Assembly: GCA_036924285.1 (NCBI GenBank)
Contig: JAYKYS010000009.1
Location: 4,588,001 to 4,652,000 of the forward strand
Length of the DNA: 64,000 bases
From: Asterella californica
Lineage: Eukaryota > Streptophyta > Marchantiopsida > Marchantiales > Aytoniaceae
Reading direction: 5' to 3'
Below, in pieces: positions 1 to 10,250 of the stretch. Positions within the stretch are counted from its first letter, which is position 1, and the number at the start of each line of letters is the position of its first letter. The position numbers and the translations under genes are program-made. The notes under the pieces were generated by a model. It did not search any database and was not told the DNA's origin. It saw only the letters and a program-made list of their open reading frames with translations.

Positions 1-2
1 CC

Positions 3-110
3 GATGATGACACTCTGTCTGACCTCTCGTCTAGCCCGTCTAGCCTTTTGTTAGTTCCCTCGACACCTTCACCATCGTCCGACCTCTCACCTTCTGCGTC
101 TCCTCAGTGA
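3..110 (+). CDS. Ser/Pro/Asp-rich C-terminal part of an open frame entering from the left edge
   Basis: Frame 3 is open from the window edge to a TGA at 108-110. It encodes a low-complexity tail rich in Ser, Pro, Leu and Asp. The same frame reopens directly after the TGA and continues to 698. This could therefore be the upstream part of one ORF broken by a single nonsense codon, or the end of a separate gene. Composition alone does not identify it. Confidence 0.3.
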   Translation, partial: DDDTLSDLSSSPSSLLLVPSTPSPSSDLSPSASPQ

Positions 111-698
111 AGTTCTGTCTTGGATAGTATACAAGTTTATTGTAACCATGGTACAGAAGGTTACAAGTGCGAACTCGATAAGTTTGCTGTTCCATCTACT
201 CCTGCTCCTTTTCCCTTGCTGTGTGCACGTTATCTTTCTTTTTCGGAGCAGGACCTGTACCTAACGCGGAATTACATTTACATAGATTTCCGTTTCTGCT
301 TGAAGCCACCCGAGTTTCTTCTGTCTGCTTCCGATTACGTTAAAATCTCTTATGCTTTTTCGGGGGCTATCGAGTGTCTACAGTGTATAATCGGTCCCTT
401 CTTCTACGTGGAGTCGACAGATTTCTGGCTGGTTCTCAAGGATAGAAAGGGAAGTGTTTTTTCTTATCCCAAGTACATTCGTCAGGAGGACACTGATTAT
501 TTGAAGCCTGTCGTTATTTCTGTGTATCGAAGCAAGTACTTGCCCTGCGTCTGCCGCACTGTGAACCCTCGGATATACAGGATAGGTTGCAGGTACTGTC
601 GGTACCCTTCCGATGCAAATGCGGCAGGCAGCTCGCGCGAAGCGAGCAGCGAACCGTCCGACTGTTCCACGGAGGGAGACGGCAAGCAAAAATCTTGA
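111..698 (+). CDS. Uncharacterised open frame without ATG, upstream of and overlapping the Rep-like ORF
   Basis: I do not recognise this product. The frame is open for about 195 codons after a TGA at 108-110 and contains no ATG, so it must be an exon, a readthrough product or a decayed ORF. The protein is rich in Cys, Tyr and Phe. It has C-x-C and C-x2-C pairs near the end (CVC at about residue 143, CRYC about 13 residues later), followed by a Ser/Glu-rich tail. It overlaps the Rep-like ORF, which is in frame 1 and opens after a TAG at 583-585. The overlap suggests either a frameshift joining the two frames or a short intron. The same-frame Ser/Pro-rich segment upstream may be its N-terminus. 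Confidence 0.35.
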   Translation, partial: SSVLDSIQVYCNHGTEGYKCELDKFAVPSTPAPFPLLCARYLSFSEQDLYLTRNYIYIDFRFCLKPPEFLLSASDYVKISYAFSGAIECLQCIIGPFFYVESTDFWLVLKDRKGSVFSYPKYIRQEDTDYLKPVVISVYRSKYLPCVCRTVNPRIYRIGCRYCRYPSDANAAGSSREASSEPSDCSTEGDGKQKS

Positions 699-1707
699 GG
701 TTTCTGTCACTGTAGGTCAGACAGGGGGTGACCTCGATCTGTCTTGTTGGGTCCCTTTGTGCAACTTTCTTCATAGCGAATGCGAGGCTGGTTTAATATC
801 TGTCGAGAGGGGTGGGGCTCTGTTGCACATACATGTCCAGGGAGTTTTATCTCTACGAGCTTCTAGCCCTGTAGACGTGAAGAAGAGGTTGATCGCCGTT
901 CTAGGTTGGAAGGGTGCTAGTAGGCCTTTGGGCGGTGAGGTTTGTGTCAAGATACTTACGAACCGTGGCCTCCACACTTTCGTCGGTATGCTCGGGTACT
1001 GTATGAAGGATAAGTCTGAGGTCCATCATCAGTCCTGCATGAAAAACGTGATTGACTCCATGCTTGCAGATGGGGAAGAGCTCTTCACTCTCCTAGGTGC
1101 GACGGATACTAAAAATCGAGTGGAGTTGAATTCTAACAATGTTCTGCAGAGAGCCCTACAGTTTAACAAATATAAATGCAGGCATCCCCTCGGAAGCACG
1201 TTAAGGTCTTCGCTGCGATCGATGGTCCGGTCAGGAAAGTATTCTCCTTCCTGCAGGTGGCTGATGGACAACGGGATACAGCGGGCAAGAAGTGACGCGT
1301 TATGGAAGTCTATAGTGCACCCGGAAACAATTACGATGAGGGACATATATGCCATCTTTTTTTTCAATCAGCAACCTCGCAGGCGCTACTTCGAAGCAGT
1401 CAGTCCAGAGGAGGAGGAGCGCTTGTTAAGTCTTCCATCCCCCGTAATGGATGCAGCATGCCCACTGTTTGAGTCTGTTCGTGCATTTCCTGAGTATATG
1501 CCGTTGTGCAGTGCTATGCTTCGCGACATGACGGCCAGACGTGCAGAAGGTAAGTCGTTTTTTCTGTTCATCAGAGAAAGTAACTTGTATTTTACTTACT
1601 GTCGGCCCTTGCTGTTTTCTGATATATTTTCGGCGCTTCCTGGCAGGAGATGGCAGCAACGATGGACCGTCCATGAGCAATATAGATGGATAGGAACTGA
1701 AGAGTAG
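613..1707 (+). CDS. HUH-endonuclease (Rep-like) protein of a transposon or integrated replicon
   Basis: ORF of 364 aa from ATG at 613 (the frame is open from 586). Two rolling-circle motifs are visible in the right order: a HUH motif, H72-I73-H74, in ERGGALLHIHVQG, and 55 residues on Y129-C-M-K132-D in LGYCMKDK. The second fits the single-tyrosine YxxK motif of Rep-type HUH nucleases. In that family the HUH histidines bind the metal and the tyrosine attacks DNA to form a 5'-phosphotyrosine link. A predicted strand around residues 28-35 (LEVSVTVG) may be motif I. The C-terminal part is basic and shows no helicase motifs, so this is not a full Rep-helicase or Helitron protein. The family resemblance suggests the eukaryotic HUH transposons called replitrons, recalled rather than searched. 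A poly(A) signal follows at 1923. Confidence 0.6.
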   Translation: MQMRQAARAKRAANRPTVPRRETASKNLEVSVTVGQTGGDLDLSCWVPLCNFLHSECEAGLISVERGGALLHIHVQGVLSLRASSPVDVKKRLIAVLGWKGASRPLGGEVCVKILTNRGLHTFVGMLGYCMKDKSEVHHQSCMKNVIDSMLADGEELFTLLGATDTKNRVELNSNNVLQRALQFNKYKCRHPLGSTLRSSLRSMVRSGKYSPSCRWLMDNGIQRARSDALWKSIVHPETITMRDIYAIFFFNQQPRRRYFEAVSPEEEERLLSLPSPVMDAACPLFESVRAFPEYMPLCSAMLRDMTARRAEGKSFFLFIRESNLYFTYCRPLLFSDIFSALPGRRWQQRWTVHEQYRWIGTEE

Positions 1708-1922
1708 CAGTGTAGATGGATACCCAGACAGTTAGCAGCAACGCAGGAACTAAATAGCAGGGTGTTTCTGCGTAGGAGCGTTAGAACACAGATGTGCAGT
1801 GTATTGTCTAGCTTTTCGTTGCGAGTACCGTAAACGCCGTAAAGCTTGTGTAGGAGCCTCAGCCTACAGACAAGCAGTACGTTCAAAAGCTTATCGATCT
1901 GTGTACTCATTTTTCTTATATC

Positions 1923-1928
1923 AATAAA
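1923..1928 (+). terminator. Poly(A) signal downstream of the Rep-like ORF
   Basis: An AATAAA hexamer lies 216 nt after the stop codon of the Rep-like ORF, in a T-rich stretch. The distance suits a 3' UTR of a polymerase II transcript. Confidence 0.4.
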
Positions 1929-2326
1929 GTTATCAAGGCCGACCGTGGTCATTTTATGCGCAAAGCTGGGGAAAAAAAAATACAGTATGCCATACCGTGT
2001 GATAATATGCAGTATGCCAAGAGACGAAACAAAGAAATTCGTGAAACGCAAGGGGAAGAAGGCAAAAATACGGCGGCAAGTCGGGTCCAATTAAACAACC
2101 GACAAGTGCGGGCCACTGAAGAAGCCTTTTATCGCGGGGCGAAATGGAACCTGCAGAAGAAGGAAGGAAAAATGAAGCCAAAAAAAAAAGCCGCCCGCCG
2201 CCATGCAAGCGAACCGAACCTCGGAGGAAAATAATACGCATGTTCTGAACGGAACGAAACGAAACTTGGAAGAGGTGAATAAGCAACCATGATAAGCAAC
2301 CTGAAGTGAATAACCATGAGTTCGTT

Positions 2327-2527
2327 ACTAACCTGTAAATCTCAGTATTGAGGCAGATTGACTCCGCACGAGCGAGGAAGCATTATTATTACGCTATAGA
2401 GTCCAGAAAGCCCAGATAAGACCTGCATTGGCAAAGCGACCAGAGTGGACTTTACTGCTGTTCATGAATCTTAAATCTTGTACTGTACGTCTGTTCATAC
2501 TAACCTGTAAATCTCAGTATTGAGGCA
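2327..2527 (+). repeat. 29-bp perfect direct repeat, two copies 172 bp apart
   Basis: Copies at 2327-2355 and 2499-2527 are identical over 29 bp (they begin ACTAACCTGTAAATC and end TTGAGGCA). The sequence between them is unrelated. They lie 0.6-0.8 kb downstream of the Rep-like ORF, so they could be element-end or origin repeats, or simply a local duplication. Confidence 0.6.
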
Positions 2528-3074
2528 ATCCAGCTGATCATCACGCGGCAGTACTTCAACTGAATTTCACTTACAGTTGAAGCGATCTTCGGAGAAGTAT
2601 TTTCGTCGAGCCGAAGGACCTCCTTATCCTCAACTGTATGAGCTTCGATGTCGCCTCTAATGATTTGGAACTTTTTTCTTTCAATGTCTGTTACTTGCAG
2701 CCTAGTATCGGCTGTGCGGGGCCAGGTTTTGCAGCATAAGGGCCAGGTTTCCGAGCTGATAGCTAATTAGCAAAATTTGTAACTAAGTGGCAAGAGCTGT
2801 CTAGCTAGAGGCCAAACTGGTAGAAACCCTGGCGGGTAGAGAGTGTCAGTGGTGAGAGTCAGATAAGTTGATGTACGCAGATGCACTCTAAGTCTCGAAG
2901 GGGGGCCGTGAAGTATGTTTCTTCGGCTTTAGCATTTGTCGTTCGTTGTAGGTGAAGGAGCGACAGCAGCACACTACTTCATCGGATTTTGATCTGTTCA
3001 TGGTATACGAAGGGAATGTCTAAGACTGTTCGTTTGATGTGACATGCATGCAGTGTTAACTGCAGCGATCATCA

Positions 3075-6000
3075 ATGGCAGGGGAACACGATTGCTACGG
3101 ATGGGCTGCACAGGATTCCTCTGGAGTTCTAGCGCCGTACAAGTTCACCCGCAGGTAACCTCGATTTGTCCTGCTGATTTATGTGGCAAATACTGGAGTC
3201 TAGTGCTTTTGGGGTTTAAGGTTTATGCATTCGATCACCAGTCTGACGAGACTTGCGAGTCTCAGGGCAGTCCAGAGAAAACTTGGACCAACATGTCAGA
3301 AAAAGACTTGTCAAGGAGGGAACAGTACTCTAAGAATCGAGTATCAAGGTGAATCTATGCATGTTGCCATTCGAATAGTTCGGTGAGAAGTTTAGATGGG
3401 GTTTATCGACTGCTGTCTGTTGTTGTATGCTATCCTCGGCCATCCGGTGCGTTGTCCGGAGTGCGTCGGATGCAGAATAGAGAGACTGAATATGGTGGAT
3501 GTTGTGCAGGCCTACAGGTCCTGATGATGTGACATTTCGGATCACCCACTGCGGAATGTGCCATGCTGAACTCATCTGGTGCTTCAACAAGACCGGGGAC
3601 TCCAAGTACCCCATGGTCCCAGGGTACCTTCTGCTCTTTTTGCCTCCATCTAAGAACAACTAGGAGTCTTGTTGTTTGTAACCCTTTCGTAAACTTTAAG
3701 TATTCTAACGTACAGGCAAGAATGTGTCCTGAACTGGTTTAAATGCTTGGAATCTGTGCACAGTCGCAGTTGCCTGATTCTTCGGTTACCTTAGAGTGAA
3801 AGATACCCTTGCAGTATTGTGCGAGGATATGTTGGAGGATCTACCTTTATGTTGTCATTTGGTCTGACCAAAGAGTAGGTTGCCTCCTCAGGTTTTGAAC
3901 ACAGTGCTAATGCAGAGGCTGGGGGTCTCTCTGCTTGGTAGATTGAGCATCTACCTGACTTAAGTCCAGAAGAGATTGGTATCTTAAACACAGGAATAGT
4001 ATTTTAACAGGTTTGAACCGTTGTCACTGCAGGCATGAGGTTGTGGGAGTGGTAACGGAGGTGGGCTCGAATGTAACCCGTTTCAAAGAAGGTGATTACG
4101 TAGGCGTGGGCACAATAGTAAGGTCGTGTCGGGAGTGTGAAACATGCAACGACGGTATGGAGCAGTCGTGTCCGAAGAAGGTCTGGACCTACAACGACAT
4201 CGACTGGGACGGCACAGTCACCGCCGGAGGCTACTCCAGCCATATGGTCTGCAACCAAGAGTATGAACCATCCTACTTTACTCGTTGCACCCTTCAACTT
4301 AGAATGGGTGAGATCTGGTATGATGAGATAGCATGAAAACAGGGTAAGTCGAAGACGAGACGGCGCCGTGATATTCCATCAGATCCAAGTCGTAACTTAG
4401 CTCAGAATCAAATCACCTTCCACCCTCCTCTTGAAATTGGATGTTGGATAATGAATGACCATACTTGTCAGCTGGCTGCAGATCCCACTCAGATCTGTAT
4501 TTTGGCTTGAAGTCTGGATCAAATCCAATATCCATAAAGAACCAGTCGTTATACATGCTCATGCTGTTCTTGCAATGGAGCAACTCGCCCATAATACACC
4601 AAATGCATGGGTGGAATAGCACCTGTGACCCACTCGTAGCAGTTGGTAGTCTATGTTATTTCAGTGTTTACTGCAGCCTCAAAGCTAGGACTCCAAGGTT
4701 GGACCAGCACTTCAGTTTTTCCCTATAACCAGGATCCTCTTCCGTTCTTTCGGAGACGTTCCGGAAAAGGATAAGAACTCCTTTCGATGCCCTGCTGAGT
4801 AGGAAATATCTTCAACTTCGGTACCAGCATGCTCCGCGTAGTATATGTGGTATTGAGGTGTTTGAGTACACACCTACTCATTACCTTCAGCCGTGTTAGT
4901 GACCTTTGAGTAGAGAACTGATCGAACGTTTTTCCGCATCGTGCACCTATGCTTGTTGATTGTCCTGTTTACTGATAGTTTATGTATAGGGGCAGAGGAG
5001 TGTGCACCGAGAGGTGACCTTCAAATCCAGAATGACGAGCATGAGGTGCTCCACCGCCATAAAACGTTCTTAGGTTACTTTTCTGACCACGTTAAAGACG
5101 GTATAGCTTAACGATAGTGCTTACACTAGACAAGTAGTCACTTAACCAATTACCTTGGTGGGAGCTACATAAACCACCGCTAAGTACAAAGGAGGTGGTC
5201 GCAGAAAATCTGAGAGTGTTTTATGACACAGGGAGCATGACTGGTTTGTTCTGAAGGGTACTATATCATTCACTCTACACGGCTTAAAGTCTGTTTTAAT
5301 CCTTGCGCACTTCAAGACCTCAGTTTCTGTTACGCATTAGAAACATCGTACGCATAAATCTGTCTGTACTGCATTTGGTACATATAATCTGTAGTGCGGG
5401 TACACACATGAGGTCCAATCTTTGCTACACATTCCCGTGTGTCCATCCCCTGGTAAGAAGTATTCGCAAACAAGATGCTTAAAGTTAGTGTACGTTCATG
5501 TCCCTCTTTGCTACTTGCTGTGTACTTCTTTGGGTGAGTTAGTTACCTCGGGAGCGTGTAGGTAGTTCTTGCATTACGCTGCTATCTTCATGGACCGAAA
5601 ATTTTATAACAAGAATACTCTTTGCCAGTCTGAAGTATTCGGTGTTGCTCTGCAGTCATGTTCTGGCCATCCCGGAAGGTCTACCACTTGCTGAGGCTGC
5701 GCCACTTCTGTGCGCTGGAATCACCGTATATAGCCCTATGATGCGGCATGGTATGAATAAAGCTGGTCAGACTGTAGGTGTTGTTGGTCTAGGAGGATTG
5801 GGCCACATGGTTGTTAAGTTCGGCAAAGCTTTTGGTATGAAGGTTACGGTGATGAGCACATCCGAATCCAAAAGGGAAGAAGCGCTGTCGGTCCTTGGGG
5901 CAGACAATTTCGTGAATACCTCGGATCCTGCCCAGCTTGAGGTGAGAGGATGATTTAGAAAGATGTTTCAAAAGGTCGTGCTGGCCTGGAAATTTTACTT

Positions 6001-6535
6001 GTGTGCTAGATATAAAACCGGTGTTTCAGGATTGGAGCTAAGTTGGAACTGGTGACATGTGCAGGCTGCTCGTAACACTATACACAACATAGTGGACACT
6101 GTTCCTTATGTCCACCCTCTTGACGTTTATCTTCCATTACTAAAGAACAAGGGAACCCTTGTATTTGTTGGATTTCCTCACGAGCTGAAGTTCGCACCTC
6201 ACAATCTCTCTCCAGGTAAAGTCATACCGTCCCGTTGAGGTGTTTGAAGGCTATTAGTTAGTGTCAAATTAAATTCAGCAGTTCCAGGAAGTGCATGAAC
6301 TGATGTAGTGGTGAATGTGTTCCATCCAGGCTTGAAGAGTATTTCTGGGAGTGTAACGGGAAACATTGCAGAGACGCAAGAAATGCTTAATTTTTGTGCA
6401 AAAAACAAAGTGTTACCCATGATCGAGGTGGTTGACATCAAGGATTGTAACGAGAATCTTCAGCGAATGGGGAACAAGGATGTGAGATATCGGTTCGTCA
6501 TCGATATTGAGAAAACACTTCTAAATCATGAGTGA
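3075..6535 (+). CDS. CAD: Cinnamyl-alcohol-dehydrogenase-like zinc dehydrogenase, six exons
   Basis: NADP(H)-dependent medium-chain dehydrogenase of the CAD family, which reduces hydroxycinnamaldehydes to monolignol-type alcohols in the cytosol. Proposed exons: 3075-3154, 3510-3623, 4033-4260, 5656-5941, 6065-6215, 6330-6535. All introns are GT-AG, all phases agree, and the product is 354 aa, near the family's usual 355-360. Visible residues: catalytic-zinc ligands C41 (HCGMCH), H66-E67 (PGHE) and C160 (LLCAG); structural-zinc cysteines C97, C100, C103 and C111; Rossmann motif GLGGLG at 185-190, with MSTS (207-210) after the second strand, as in NADP(H)-using CADs; C-terminal DVRYRFVID. The start ATG at 3075 gives the N-terminus [17 protein letters not shown], which suits the family. 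Intron 3 is 1.4 kb, far longer than the others. Whether it is a lignin-pathway CAD or a related aldehyde reductase cannot be told from sequence. Confidence 0.9.
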
Positions 6536-7590
6536 AGTGTCAGTGGTGAGGTGCCTGCTCCTCCACTTACTCTACCAACGTTGAAGAGCCATCATCAGAG
6601 TTCTCTATAGTTACAGTAGAAGGTCTGCAATTCTATGTACTCTTTCTCTGTGTACACTCAGATTGCCCGTTGCTTGTTCACTAGCTTCAAGAATGGGGAC
6701 AGTAGTCCCATCGATATCATCAGCCTTCATCTTTATGACCAATCAACACTTTGTTGACGGTTTATTTATCAGTTCGAAAACTAGTCGGAGGGAGGGCCAG
6801 TCGGTGCTGTTACGGTCCTTTCAAGTACCCTATATGACATTCTGCTCTATGCAACACTACACTATATGCAGAGAGAAATCTGAAGCTATGTTCAGACGGT
6901 GGGCCAGGTTTTGACCAGCGCGTGCAGGCTCCTGATAGCTATGCCACGGTTAAGTATTTGCAAGGGCATATTTTGAGTTCATGAATCTAATTTTGATCTG
7001 TCATGTAGTTGATGATGTGGTATCACCATTGGATCGACTTTTTGAGATCAGTATTCACTTGAAGATACTTCAGTTACTGTAAATACGTCAATACCGGTTG
7101 CATATGCTGTCGTCAAGTGTTCCTGCAGCGTCGACATTCTATAGGGTTTATGGTCTGCGTGAAAAGGTAAACCTAACAAAGATCTGGGGCGTGTGGAAAC
7201 TACATACAATGATCTCACCGGACACTTGCGCAGTTATTCATACCAACTGGTATGAACAACCGCATTTGGATGTCTAATACTACAAAACAGTGACGGTATG
7301 GAGTGATGGATTGAACGGTGATTTCAACACACGGCCACTGCATGAGTTCACTACAAACTTTGTCTTAATATCTGTCGAACCTGCCACAAGTTATCGAGGA
7401 GTGAAAGTTAATAAATGCTTTCGTTGAGTTAAGAAATGTATGTCCATTTTTGGCACATCTAAGGAAAAGACATTTCAAATCCGTTTTCAGTTGTATATGG
7501 TAAATGGTAAATGTTATTATTTGTTTATGTGAATCCACCACAGAGGGGTTCGAACCAGAAGTTTCATTAAGAGTTTGAAGCGAATGCACT
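6536..7590. other. Intergenic stretch after CAD
   Basis: No gene or repeat is supported. Short ORFs here have no recognisable product. It should contain the CAD 3' UTR. A palindromic GGTTCGAACC at about 7549 has no tRNA around it. Confidence 0.4.
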
Positions 7591-8015
7591 TCTAATCATG
7601 CTTGCAGAGGATTGAACTAATGATATTTTTCGTAGAAGACTGTAGGTTAAATCACTTGGGACACCTCTAATTGTGCTTGCAAAGGATTTAAGTCACAATC
7701 TATTTCTTAGAAGAGTGTAGGATATATCACTTGGGACACCAGTTGAATACCCGCCTAGACCACTTGGGACACCTCTAATTGTGCTTGTAAAGGATTGAAC
7801 TCACAATATATTTCGTAGAAGATTGTATGCAAAAAGATTTAACTCACAATCTATTTCGTAGAAGATTGTAGCCTTTGCACTCACAATATATTTCGTAGAA
7901 GACTAAGAGGATTGAACTCACAATCTATTTCGTAGAAGCTTGTAGGCTAAACGACTTGCGACACCGGTTGAATAACAGCTTACATCACTTGGGACGCCGA
8001 TTGAATAACGTAACA
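7590..8015. repeat. Complex minisatellite of shuffled short modules
   Basis: Three modules recur in changing order: TTTCGTAGAAG (or TTTCTTAGAAG), at least six times; CACTTGGGACACC-like, four to five times; and GGATTGAACTCACAAT-like, four to five times. Copies differ by a few bases and by deletion of whole modules, so the array is not a simple tandem repeat. No coding frame runs through it. Confidence 0.7.
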
Positions 8016-8160
8016 AAGATTGAAATATCTTATCTTTTAGTTTTTTTCTGTTTGTAACACGGAAGAGGATCCAGAGCGAGAAGAGCTGTATGGAACTATG
8101 GAGTTGAATCAGTTTGCAGGGAATTATAACCTTTAATCGCTCCTTAAACCACAAGTAGGG

Positions 8161-8167
8161 TATAAAA
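8161..8167 (+). promoter_or_regulatory. Putative TATA box
   Basis: TATAAAA in the context AGGGTATAAAAACC, followed by a CT-rich stretch (CCTCTCC), as is common just upstream of plant transcription starts. The next long coding frame on this strand begins at 9136, which would imply a leader of nearly 1 kb, possibly spliced. Confidence 0.4.
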
Positions 8168-8468
8168 ACCTCTCCATGTCACGTCATTCTCCTTCGCCCA
8201 TAGTAGCGAGCGAGATCGATGTCGGATTGGGTTTCAGGAGCGGGGAACTCTTTCCAGTCTCTTAGGGTTTTGTTGTCAAGCGGCAGTCGTGAAGGTCTTC
8301 GCAAACGTACAGGCATGTCGCCGCAGCACTGATTGTGTAATCGGGGAGGCTTTCGTTTACACGACTGCTACGGACTAGGACCCGCTTGTGTTGACGCTTC
8401 TTTAGACGTTTCTGCTTACGGGCGTTCGTAAGCAACATTTTTTTTTGCTTATCATCGTTATCTCTCTG

Positions 8469-8912
8469 GATGCGATCTTTGTCGTTGTCCTTGTCTTTTT
8501 TATGACTTTGTGCGGTGCTCCGATCCAAGGTTGGCAGGTTGCAGGCTGTGACTTCGGATTGCTAGGGACTATTTTTCGCTACGGTTTTCTCATCTGACGG
8601 TTACTGCATCGATATCTTGACCACGATGCGTTCTTTGTCAAGGGTTGTTTTTGTGACTTAGTGCGGTTTTCCGATCCAAGGTTGTTCGCTGCAGCTTGTG
8701 ACTTCGGATTGTTTTTGTTGTGGCTATTTCTCGCTACGGATTTCATCTGGCGGTTACTGCGTCCATATCTTGCTCGATGCGTTCTTTGTCATGGTCTATT
8801 TTGTGATTTTGTGCGGTTTTCTTGATCTGCGGCTGCTCGCTGCAGCTTGCGATTTCGGGTTGTTTCTGCGGGGGCTATATTTCTAAACGGTTGATCTGGC
8901 AGTTACTGGACT
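8469..8912 (+). repeat. Three tandem copies of a repeat of about 150 bp
   Basis: Units start at 8469, 8625 and 8776, each with GATGCG followed by TCTTTGTC. Each unit continues with a TGTGA..T.GTGCGG block, a CTGCAGCTTG(T/C)GA-like block and a CGGTTACTG-like block. Copies are clearly diverged. The array sits between the putative TATA box and the 9136 ORF, so it would lie in that gene's leader. Confidence 0.7.
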
Positions 8913-9135
8913 CCGGTTTTTCACTGCAAGCACGGGCTATCTAAAAAAAGCTTAGATCTTGGCTCGATTTTAGCCATCTTGGCTCTTGGCTCTCTTTTGA
9001 CCTCGCTCCGGGTACCTTGTCCTCTCCCTCTTTGTGTTTCTCCGGTGTTCTAGCTGTACTGTTTCTCCGATGTCTTGGCTATACTGTTTCTCTGGTGTTC
9101 TAGCTGTACTGCTTCTCGTTTCTTTCATTTCCACC

Positions 9136-9600
9136 ATGGCCAGCCGCAGTCGATCAGATCTTATGTCACAGAGAGTCTCCTCACAAGACCTCTGGAATCC
9201 TCCGCGTCTCGAAGTGCTTCTTGAGGACGTGTGGAAGTTCTTGTGGTCTAATACAGAGGATGACGAGAGGATCAAAAGGTGGAAATTTGTCTCTGTGGAT
9301 AAGTTGCGAGTGAAGTTTCCTGAGTTTTGCACAGCTTGCGATAAGTTTGCTGTAGAGCAAGACTTCGATGTGAAGGAGCTAATACTTTGTGCAGCACATT
9401 CGTTTGCAGAGACTGAAATGAAGCAAAAACGCTTTTCTGTTTATAAGCAACTCGTCAAAACAGTTGGTTATGTTGAGCGTACTGCCTTTTCAGATTATCT
9501 TCAGTCAGCGATTCAGACCACTTGGGAGTCGTCTGGAGAATCACACATAGGTTTTGTACCAAGATTTGCAGTAATTTTTTTGAGTTTGTTTCGGCAATAA
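9136..9600 (+). CDS. Unrecognised 154-aa protein
   Basis: I do not recognise this protein. The start at 9136 is chosen because CCACCATGGCC is an excellent eukaryotic initiation context; an in-frame ATG at 9070 is weaker. The product starts MASRSRSDLMSQRVSS and is mostly charged and probably helical. It has a dense acidic/Trp segment (VWKFLWSNTEDDERIKRWKF) and two cysteines in FPEFCTACDKF. There is no signal peptide or membrane span from this start; the more upstream start would add a hydrophobic stretch. A TATA-like box lies at 8161, with a triplicated repeat in between. The ORF may continue by splicing or be a transposon relic. Confidence 0.4.
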   Translation: MASRSRSDLMSQRVSSQDLWNPPRLEVLLEDVWKFLWSNTEDDERIKRWKFVSVDKLRVKFPEFCTACDKFAVEQDFDVKELILCAAHSFAETEMKQKRFSVYKQLVKTVGYVERTAFSDYLQSAIQTTWESSGESHIGFVPRFAVIFLSLFRQ

Positions 9601-9769
9601 TTCTCTGTGTGTTTTGTGTTTTTGTGGGCAATAGCCTCCTCCTCCCTAGGACCCATTGACAGTAGGTGTCAATGGTGAAGGAGGAAGGAACTTCTGCTGG
9701 AACCGGTTCCAGTTTAGGAGGTTCAACTCCTCCCAGAAGTACTCATCTGAAAAACATCTCAATTGTTTG

Positions 9770-10250
9770 TATAGGTTTAGACAGGTTTGAAAATCCAGTT
9801 TTTGAACAGGTTTACTTCCGAACAGATTTCAGTAACCTATAGAAAACAAGTTTACAAAACGTGTTTTGGAAACAAGTTATTCAAAACCTGTCGAAAACAG
9901 GTTTTAAAAACAGGTTTTCATAAGAGCACCCCAGAAATAATTCAAGTTCTGTAAATAAAGGGTACCCCTAAATAATTTTTCTGCATAAAGGCACCCCTAA
10001 ATAATATTCCTGCATAAGGGTACCCCGAAATAATATTTCTGTAAATAAAGGGTACTCCTAAACCCTATTTCTGTAAATAAAGGATACCCGTAGTGAAAAA
10101 TTAATACTATACCCTAAAAAGGAAAAAGAATATTCTAAAACCTGTCGAACACAGGTTTTTTAAAACCTGTCCAAATCAGGTTTACAAAATCTGTTTGAGA
10201 AACAGGTTCTTGAAACCTTCAAAAACAGGTTCAGAAACAGGTTTAGACCT
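9770..10250. repeat. Fold-back-like repeat with a tandem core
   Basis: The left part (about 9770-9930) and right part (about 10135-10245) are full of ACAGGTTT and its complement AAACCTGT, so the two arms can pair. Between them (about 9930-10095) sit about five degenerate copies of a unit of 35-40 bp containing AAAGGGTACCCCTAAATAAT. This layout fits a fold-back or hairpin-type non-autonomous element, or a rearranged satellite. No coding capacity is seen. Confidence 0.5.

Larger units (their letters stand above)
1708..3074. other. Non-coding stretch between the Rep-like ORF and the CAD gene
   Basis: No gene is recognised. It contains the poly(A) signal at 1923, a purine-rich stretch (about 2030-2230) and a 29-bp direct repeat. 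It should also contain the 3' end of the Rep-like element and the CAD promoter. No clear TATA box was seen upstream of 3075. Confidence 0.4.

Noticed and set aside
1546..1576. Mini-intron in the Rep-like ORF (AG/GTAAGT ... CATCAG)
   Set aside because: It would be about 25 nt long, too short for plant splicing, and the frame is open through it.
613..1707. Helitron or geminivirus Rep
   Set aside because: Only one YxxK tyrosine and no helicase Walker motifs in the ORF; the protein is too short for a Helitron RepHel, and no virus coat-like ORF is recognised nearby.
7540..7565. GGTTCGAACC resembling a tRNA T-arm / polymerase III B-box
   Set aside because: On neither strand do the flanks form a 5-bp T-stem, and there is no A-box or acceptor stem at the right distance. 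The motif is palindromic and probably chance.
7590..8015. CRISPR-like array of direct repeats
   Set aside because: Repeat lengths and spacing vary, modules are shuffled, spacers are not uniform, and the host is a eukaryote with introns and retrotransposons.
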